From contig WJKD01000393.1 in the NCBI GenBank assembly GCA_014729315.1, positions 1-10,860 on the forward strand: a stretch of 10,860 nt of DNA, written 5' to 3'. A model generated the notes under the pieces. That model was not told where the DNA came from, did no database searches, and was given only the letters and a program-made list of their open reading frames with translations. Shown here one piece after another: positions 6,360 to 10,860 of this stretch. Both the position numbers and the translations under genes were made by a program. Source of the stretch: Promethearchaeota archaeon. GTDB taxonomy: Archaea > Asgardarchaeota > Lokiarchaeia > Sigynarchaeales > SOKP01. Each line of letters starts with the position of its first letter. The stretch's first letter is position 1.

Positions 6360-6368
6360 AGAACTCTC

Positions 6369-6400
6369 TTTTAACGATACTGTTAAAAAAAGGGTTTAAC
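6369..6400. terminator. Convergent-gene hairpins, alternative pairing
   Basis: TTTTAAC (6369-6375) pairs with GTTAAAA (6382-6388), giving a 7-bp stem with a 6-base loop. The middle arm can instead pair with TTTAAC at 6395-6400. The 66-base gap separates the stop codons of a plus-strand and a minus-strand gene, so the structure may end transcription from both sides. Confidence 0.4.
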
Positions 6401-6425
6401 TTCCTGTTGTTGATTTAAATTTTGG

Positions 6426-7127
6426 CTAATTAATATTAATTTTTTCTAGACTTAATAAAGCCATCTCTTCAAATATTAATTCTTCCAGAGAGAGATAAAG
6501 TGCATCCAGATCGAGTTCATTTAAGTTTTTTGAAGAGATGTCTATTCCGTTTGAGCTAAGAATTGTAAATATTTGATTTTCGTTAAACTCAAATAAGTTC
6601 TTTATCTTAGTAAAATTTTCCAAAGAATTAATACCGTGAAATGGTTTAATTTCGTTCCCACTTAACTTATTGTTAACATCGAGAATCGATTTCTCAACAT
6701 TATTTTTTTCTGAGATCGCACACAATAACAATTTTCCATCTTTTAAAACTTGAGTATTAAGACCAAATCTATCAATACCAACCTTAATTTGACGACTCGC
6801 AGATAAATATAATAATAATTCAATATTTTCGTTGTTTGATATGTTTGTCTTTGTTGCGAATGCCCTTTTTAGGTAATAACAGGCAGCATAGATGTGATCT
6901 TGATTAAGAACATGATTTGGAGAAATAATTTGGAAGGCTAGATTATATTTGGATTGATTTTGTTCAATTAAGTCAAAAATATAATCTAAAAGCTGTTTTT
7001 TGGTTTTCATGTTCAAGGTTTTCATTAGAGAGGAACAATCAAATAAAATCTGGCTAATTCCTACATAATATTTTAAATTGAGTTCCTCGATATCAAAGTA
7101 TTGTATTATCAAACTGGGAAACTCCAT
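6426..7127 (-). CDS. cgi121: KEOPS complex subunit Cgi121
   Basis: Cgi121 is the small KEOPS subunit that binds the 3' CCA end of tRNA and the Bud32 kinase, supporting threonylcarbamoyl transfer by Kae1. Family blocks seen are YYVGI (20-24), a HIYAACYYLKRAF helix (78-90), the signature LLLYLSASRQIKVGIDRFGL within 104-123, and the C-terminal helix LYLSLEELIFEEMALLSLEK (210-229). At 233 residues it is longer than the roughly 150-180 usual for archaeal Cgi121; the extra lies in the N-terminal third and in a long segment between about 150 and 200. The ATG at 7127 lies inside the end of the ECF T-protein gene (19-base overlap) and has no Shine-Dalgarno, so translation is probably coupled. Neither Kae1 nor Bud32 is in the window. 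Confidence 0.8.
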   Translation of the reverse strand: MEFPSLIIQYFDIEELNLKYYVGISQILFDCSSLMKTLNMKTKKQLLDYIFDLIEQNQSKYNLAFQIISPNHVLNQDHIYAACYYLKRAFATKTNISNNENIELLLYLSASRQIKVGIDRFGLNTQVLKDGKLLLCAISEKNNVEKSILDVNNKLSGNEIKPFHGINSLENFTKIKNLFEFNENQIFTILSSNGIDISSKNLNELDLDALYLSLEELIFEEMALLSLEKININ

Positions 7128-7879
7128 ATTATAAATTCTGGCATAAAATTAAAAAAAATTCTAACTATAACAACAACCATTAAAAGGATTAACACATAAA
7201 CCGTGAAAATCCAGTCTTTAAATTGATATTTTATGGTATAATAATACGTCCTATCTTTTGTGCTACCAAATGCTCTTGATTCGAGAGCTTCTGCAACATT
7301 AAAAGCTCTTTTAATAGAACAAACAATCAATGGCACTAAAAGAGGAAATAGATTTTTGATTTGGTTCACAATCCCGCTTTCTTTCATTCTATAACCCCTA
7401 CTCTGTTGAGCATCAATAATATGTTGTGCTTCAATTGCGATGGTTGGAACAAATCTGAAAGCTAAAGAAAAAGAAAACGCAAACTCGTAAGGAACTTTCA
7501 TAGAAATTAAGGATAAGGCTAAATCATTGGGATGGACGGTAAGAAAAAAGATCGAAAAAGAAGTAATCATAATTAAAATCCTAAAGATCATAGCGATGGC
7601 GTATGATAATGAAATAAACAATGTATTCAACACGATGATGATGATGATTAAAAAAGAAAGGCCTCGTACGCTCTTATACCATTCCTTCGTCATCTTTCCA
7701 ACGATTACGACTGGGATCAGACTAAGGAATAATAATAAAAGTGGTACAATTTCGGTAAACATTAATGCGCAAATAGAATAAACTATTGAGAAAATCAGTT
7801 TAGACCTTGGATCTAAATTATGAATAAAAGAATCCTTTGTTTGAAACTTAAACGCATTAAGGAACTCTAAACTAATGAT
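7109..7879 (-). CDS. ecfT: ECF transporter T-protein (EcfT/CbiQ), non-canonical start
   Basis: EcfT is the membrane scaffold that couples ECF ATPases to a substrate-binding S protein for vitamin or metal uptake. The frame has several hydrophobic segments and the two coupling motifs AQQSRG (about 157-162) and ALESRAFG (about 198-205). The first ATG in frame is at 7762, but the frame is open back to a stop at 7883-7885. The extra codons encode KDSFIHNLDPRSKL (DNA 7796-7837), the hallmark N-terminal EcfT block, followed by the start of the first membrane span. The protein must therefore begin upstream of 7762, where no ATG, GTG or TTG exists in frame. ATC 7879 or ATT 7876, just behind a GGGGGGT stretch, would give about 256 residues, the family norm. 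A one-base indel near the 5' end is the alternative (an ATG at 7857 lies in another frame). Confidence 0.85.
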   Translation of the reverse strand: MISLEFLNAFKFQTKDSFIHNLDPRSKLIFSIVYSICALMFTEIVPLLLLFLSLIPVVIVGKMTKEWYKSVRGLSFLIIIIIVLNTLFISLSYAIAMIFRILIMITSFSIFFLTVHPNDLALSLISMKVPYEFAFSFSLAFRFVPTIAIEAQHIIDAQQSRGYRMKESGIVNQIKNLFPLLVPLIVCSIKRAFNVAEALESRAFGSTKDRTYYYTIKYQFKDWIFTVYVLILLMVVVIVRIFFNFMPEFIIWSFPV

Positions 7880-8748
7880 TAACTACCCCCCTGTCTTTTT
7901 TTAGATGCCCGTTCAATGTAAGTTGTGATAAGATCCTTCATCTCCTCTTTTGATCGAATTCTCTCTGATGCTTTAATATTAATGGTCTTTAATGCTGCGT
8001 AAAATTGAAATAGCTGCGGTAATACGAGAGAAGTGAGTTTAATTAAAAATTCGTTAGTTAAAATCTTATTGGTCGGACCGTCTGCGACAATTTTTCCATC
8101 AGTCATTAATATTATCCGTGGAATGTATTCTAATGCGAATTCGATATTATGAGTAATGATAACAATTGTTTTTCCTTTTTCTTTTTCTCTTTTGATTAAG
8201 TTAACGAAAAAATTAATTTCATTTAAATCCTGTCCTAGTGTCGGTTCGTCGAAGACTAAAATTTCAGGGTCTCTACAAAATACCGAAGCAACGGCTAACT
8301 TTTTTGTTTCCCCTCCCGAAAGATTCAGAGGAGAGCGATCTTTATATTTTTCAAGGTCGAAGTTTTTAAGAATCTCTTCTTTTCTTTGGGTTAGTGCTTC
8401 TTTTGAAATATCAAGACTTTTTAACGAAAAACTAATCTCTTCCTCTACGGTGTTAGAAAAGACTTGGTGAGCAGGATTCTGAAAAATAATTCCCACGCGT
8501 TTTGATAATTCAGCAACAGTTTTGGTTCGGGTATTATCTCCATTGATGTAAATGTCTCCCTGGGTAGGTTTTATCAGTCCATTAAAAGTTCTTATTAATG
8601 TTGATTTTCCTGCGCCGTTTTTCCCCATAATACCGATTAATTCTCCTTTCATAATATTTAAATTTACCTTCTTTAAAGCTACTGTTCCATTTGAATATGT
8701 GTAAGATAGATTTTTCGTAGAAATAACCGGTAAATTTAGATCACTCAT
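7879..8748 (-). CDS. ecfA: ECF transporter ATPase, EcfA (first type)
   Basis: This 289-residue ABC ATPase drives ECF uptake at the cytoplasmic face. All nucleotide-site motifs are intact: Walker A GKNGAGKST (42-50), Q-loop in IIFQNPAHQVF (Gln90), signature LSGGE (143-147), Walker B ILVFDEP (163-169) with catalytic Glu168, and the switch His200 in ITHN. The FQNPAHQVF form of the Q-loop is typical of EcfA/CbiO proteins, which use this groove to hold the coupling helices of EcfT. About 55 residues after the ATPase core form a charged helical tail ending KKRQGGS. Start ATG 8748 has GTGAT three bases upstream, and the gene begins 14 bases after the other ATPase gene ends. Its stop overlaps the inferred EcfT start. 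Confidence 0.9.
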   Translation of the reverse strand: MSDLNLPVISTKNLSYTYSNGTVALKKVNLNIMKGELIGIMGKNGAGKSTLIRTFNGLIKPTQGDIYINGDNTRTKTVAELSKRVGIIFQNPAHQVFSNTVEEEISFSLKSLDISKEALTQRKEEILKNFDLEKYKDRSPLNLSGGETKKLAVASVFCRDPEILVFDEPTLGQDLNEINFFVNLIKREKEKGKTIVIITHNIEFALEYIPRIILMTDGKIVADGPTNKILTNEFLIKLTSLVLPQLFQFYAALKTINIKASERIRSKEEMKDLITTYIERASKKRQGGS

Positions 8749-8762
8749 AAGATCACTTAATA

Positions 8763-9602
8763 TTAGTTAAGTTGTTTGAGATACAAGATTGCATTTTCAA
8801 TTGATGAGGGGATATTTTCCGAAAATATTCCTTCTTTTTTAAGCTCGTGAAAGATCTCGTATATCACAGGTTTATTTATTTCAAGACTTTCGAAATTATT
8901 TCCATTTATCACTTCATCGCGACGACCGTGTTCAAGGATTTTTCCATCGTCAATCAAAATTATCTCATCGACGAGAGGGATAATAAGATCCATTCTATGC
9001 TCGCTGATAATCACAGTGAGGTTTCTTTCAATTTGAATTTTTTTCAAAAGGTTGATAATTTTTTCGGCCATATAAGGATCCAGAAGAGCCGTAGGCTCAT
9101 CTAGCACGATTATCTTCGGATTTAGTACCAGAATTGAAGCAATCGCAACCCTTTGTTGTTCTCCCCCGCTCAATTCAAAAGGGGCTTTATCTAATAAATG
9201 TTGAATCTCCGTAATGCGAATCGCTTCTTCTATCCTTCTATTCATTTCCTCGTAAGGCACTCCAAGATTTTCCATTCCAAAGGCTAATTCATGCTCAACA
9301 TTCATAGAAATTAGTTGATTTTCTGGATTTTGAAAGACAACTCCAATCTCTTTGGATAATTCAGAGATTGGTATATTCGCCGTGTCCTTTTTATTTTCAC
9401 CTATTTTAACATTACCTCTATAAAATCCCGCATAAAACTGGGGGATTAAACCATTAAGACTCCTAATTAAGGTGGTTTTACCAGATCCTGTAGGTCCCGC
9501 AAGCAATATAAATTTATTATCTTCAATTTTGAGATTAATGTTATTTAATTGGTATTGTTTGTTTTTTCTATACCGAAAATAGAAGTTATTAAAAGTTATC
9601 AT
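8763..9602 (-). CDS. ecfA: ECF transporter ATPase, EcfA (second type)
   Basis: The partner ATPase of 279 residues. Motifs are Walker A GPTGSGKTT (36-44), Q-loop VVFQNPENQL (Gln91), signature LSGGEQQ (144-150), Walker B IIVLDEP (164-170, catalytic Glu169) and the switch His202 in ISEH. The two ATPases differ enough to form a heterodimer with EcfT, as in EcfA-A'-T modules. It has no Shine-Dalgarno; the 40-base gap after the upstream phosphoesterase gene is AT-rich (ATATAATATT about 13-22 bases before the ATG), so either readthrough or a weak internal promoter may express it. No S protein is found here, so the transported compound is unknown. Confidence 0.9.
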   Translation of the reverse strand: MITFNNFYFRYRKNKQYQLNNINLKIEDNKFILLAGPTGSGKTTLIRSLNGLIPQFYAGFYRGNVKIGENKKDTANIPISELSKEIGVVFQNPENQLISMNVEHELAFGMENLGVPYEEMNRRIEEAIRITEIQHLLDKAPFELSGGEQQRVAIASILVLNPKIIVLDEPTALLDPYMAEKIINLLKKIQIERNLTVIISEHRMDLIIPLVDEIILIDDGKILEHGRRDEVINGNNFESLEINKPVIYEIFHELKKEGIFSENIPSSIENAILYLKQLN

Positions 9603-9642
9603 AAGAGAGAAATCAATATTATATGTTGATTTACTTTAATTT

Positions 9643-10656
9643 TTACTGACTTAAAATTGCTTTTATTTCCCCCAAGAATTCATCCAAAATAAGAGTTAAT
9701 CCTTCTTTTCCATTTAAAGATGCTGCACCATCGTGTCCACCGCCGCTCGCGTTAAACTCTTTAGAGAGGTGATCTAAAATTTTTCCCAGATGTAAATTTG
9801 TTTTCGTACATACCTTTTCGTTTGCTCTTGAACTTATTCTGAACTTGGATTTTTTTTCAGAATAAACAATTCCCACGTCAAAACCTATTGATATTAAACT
9901 CCTCGCTGCGCGCGCTTCAAAACTACTTACATTCGAAACGCCGATTAGCCATTCATTTTCTTTAATAATTTTTACTCTTTGTACGGCTTTAATTGTTGCG
10001 ATTTTTTCAGATAGGTCTTTTTCGTACTTCAAATCTAATATAACATCCTGAAAATTTAAATCATCTCCAACCAATTCCGAAACATTATGAATTGTGCTAT
10101 TATTCCCGTGTTTAAAACGACCAGAATCAGTAAGAATTGCGGCCGTAAGTAAATGTTTTTGCAGCTTGTTTAAGTGAAGATTAGATTGTTTACAAATCTC
10201 GTAAATTATCTCTGAAGTAGAAGAATAATCTTCGTAAACAAGATTTAACCGATCTAAGACCATTGGATATTCACGATGTAATTCTACATGATGATCGATA
10301 AAAACCACGGGAATTTTAAGTCCAGCTGCATCAATAGACGGAGGAAGTTCAACTTGATCTAGGTTATTGGTATCTAAAATTACGATTAAATCGATATTCG
10401 ATAAATCTTTTACCGTTTCACTCTTAAAATTAAAATCTTGGAACTGTGATAGGATTTTTTCGATGAACTGTTTAGTATGTTTAGATAGTTGGGGTAAATA
10501 TAAAAAACATCGATTATCTGGATAAAATGAGGTAAAAAAAAATTTTAAAACAAACGCAGAAGCGAATCCATCAATATCAGTGGAAATGTGGCTGGTAATT
10601 AATATTGATTTGTTAGAAACAAATTTAATGAAATCTCGTATATTGGATTCCATCAT
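9643..10656 (-). CDS. DHH-family phosphoesterase
   Basis: A 337-residue metal-dependent phosphoesterase of the DHH/DHHA1 superfamily (RecJ, oligoribonuclease NrnA and related archaeal proteins). The metal-binding motifs are in order: SHISTDIDG (22-30, with His23, Asp27 and Asp29), VILDTNN (92-98, Asp95), the name-giving FIDHHVE (119-125), LTDSGRF (175-181, Asp177), and the C-terminal DHHA1 motif SGGGHDGAAS (304-313). The catalytic set looks complete. Likely substrates are short RNA or cyclic dinucleotide products, but the archaeal branch next to prefoldin has no firm assignment. The start at 10656 is the second copy of a tandem ATGATGGAAT; the first copy at 10666 is in a frame that stops early. 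It follows prefoldin beta by 15 bases, a linkage common in archaea. Confidence 0.85.
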   Translation of the reverse strand: MMESNIRDFIKFVSNKSILITSHISTDIDGFASAFVLKFFFTSFYPDNRCFLYLPQLSKHTKQFIEKILSQFQDFNFKSETVKDLSNIDLIVILDTNNLDQVELPPSIDAAGLKIPVVFIDHHVELHREYPMVLDRLNLVYEDYSSTSEIIYEICKQSNLHLNKLQKHLLTAAILTDSGRFKHGNNSTIHNVSELVGDDLNFQDVILDLKYEKDLSEKIATIKAVQRVKIIKENEWLIGVSNVSSFEARAARSLISIGFDVGIVYSEKKSKFRISSRANEKVCTKTNLHLGKILDHLSKEFNASGGGHDGAASLNGKEGLTLILDEFLGEIKAILSQ

Positions 10657-10666
10657 ATTCCATCAT
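10647..10666 (-). repeat. Tandem 10-bp duplication at the DHH start
   Basis: On the minus strand ATGATGGAAT occurs twice in a row. Each copy has an ATG ATG pair, and since ten is not a multiple of three the two copies are in different frames; only the second opens the DHH protein. Confidence 0.7.
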
Positions 10667-10671
10667 ATAGG

Positions 10672-10860
10672 TTATGCTCTCTGATTTTGAAGATCAGATT
10701 GAATGGATTTTCGTATATTCTCTAATTGGGTTTTTGTTCTATCCAATTTTTGATTAATTGTCTTGGTTCTCATTTCAAGAGTAACTTTAAGAGACTTTTT
10801 CTCTTCAAGTAATTTATCCTTTTCGCTTTTCACCATTATGCCTCCTATTGACTTGTAGAC
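10672..10860 (-). CDS. pfdB: Prefoldin subunit beta, C-terminal part (cut by window edge)
   Basis: The last 62 residues of a protein that runs in from the right edge. It begins VYKSIGGIMVKSEKDKLLEE and continues as a Lys/Glu/Gln-rich helix to QNQRA. The opening VYKSxGxIxV turn followed by a long heptad-like helix is characteristic of the prefoldin beta subunit, where the beta hairpins form the hexamer core and the C-terminal coiled coil forms one arm of each tentacle. Prefoldin captures unfolded proteins and hands them to the thermosome. The frame is open exactly to base 10860, so the N-terminal helix is outside. An internal ATG at 10836 happens to have AGGAGG in front, which could mislead annotation. 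The DHH gene follows 15 bases later. Confidence 0.82.
   Translation of the reverse strand, partial: VYKSIGGIMVKSEKDKLLEEKKSLKVTLEMRTKTINQKLDRTKTQLENIRKSIQSDLQNQRA

Noticed and set aside
7527..7781. Plus-strand 84-codon frame
   Set aside because: Antisense to the membrane segments of EcfT, no ribosome binding site and no family features.
10672..10836. A separate 54-residue protein starting at ATG 10836 behind AGGAGG
   Set aside because: The frame is open upstream and encodes VYKSIGGI directly before this Met, the conserved turn of prefoldin beta; the AGGAGG is part of those codons.

Overview
The window reads as an AT-rich stretch of archaeal chromosome. Archaeal markers are the C-terminal part of prefoldin beta, the KEOPS subunit Cgi121, a Tan1-like THUMP protein, a four-subunit 2-oxoacid:ferredoxin oxidoreductase, and promoters with a TATA box about 26 bases before the start codon. 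The flavour of the proteins suggests an Asgard (Lokiarchaeia-like) archaeon, but that is a guess; nothing here fixes the lineage.

Bases 1-1060 differ from the rest. Two plus-strand reading frames (53-310 and 604 to about 1060) use many C-ending codons, have no recognisable family, and the second carries a one-base frameshift. At about 1061 this material abuts the broken-off front half of a minus-strand DDE-type transposase (about 1061-1540). The whole looks like a decayed mobile or viral patch. Bases 1544-1913 are AT-rich and hold inverted repeats, a possible 26-residue membrane peptide, and a hairpin just before the next ribosome binding site.

Bases 1914-5055 are a tight plus-strand operon in the order gamma, delta, alpha, beta (porGDAB-like), encoding a CoA-dependent 2-oxoacid:ferredoxin oxidoreductase. 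A T-rich terminator follows. Bases 5157-6359 hold two tRNA-modification genes: a YrdC/TsaC-type threonylcarbamoyl-AMP synthase and a Tan1-like THUMP protein linked by family to N4-acetylcytidine.

From 6426 to the right edge everything is on the minus strand. Read in transcription order it is prefoldin beta (partial), a DHH-family phosphoesterase, two ECF ATPases, the ECF T-protein, and Cgi121. Cgi121 (KEOPS) and the TsaC-type enzyme act in the same t6A tRNA pathway and sit in convergent units facing each other across a 66-base gap with hairpins. The ECF module has no substrate-binding S protein in view. Its T-protein appears to lack any ATG, GTG or TTG start at its conserved N-terminus, which is the most concrete annotation surprise in the window.
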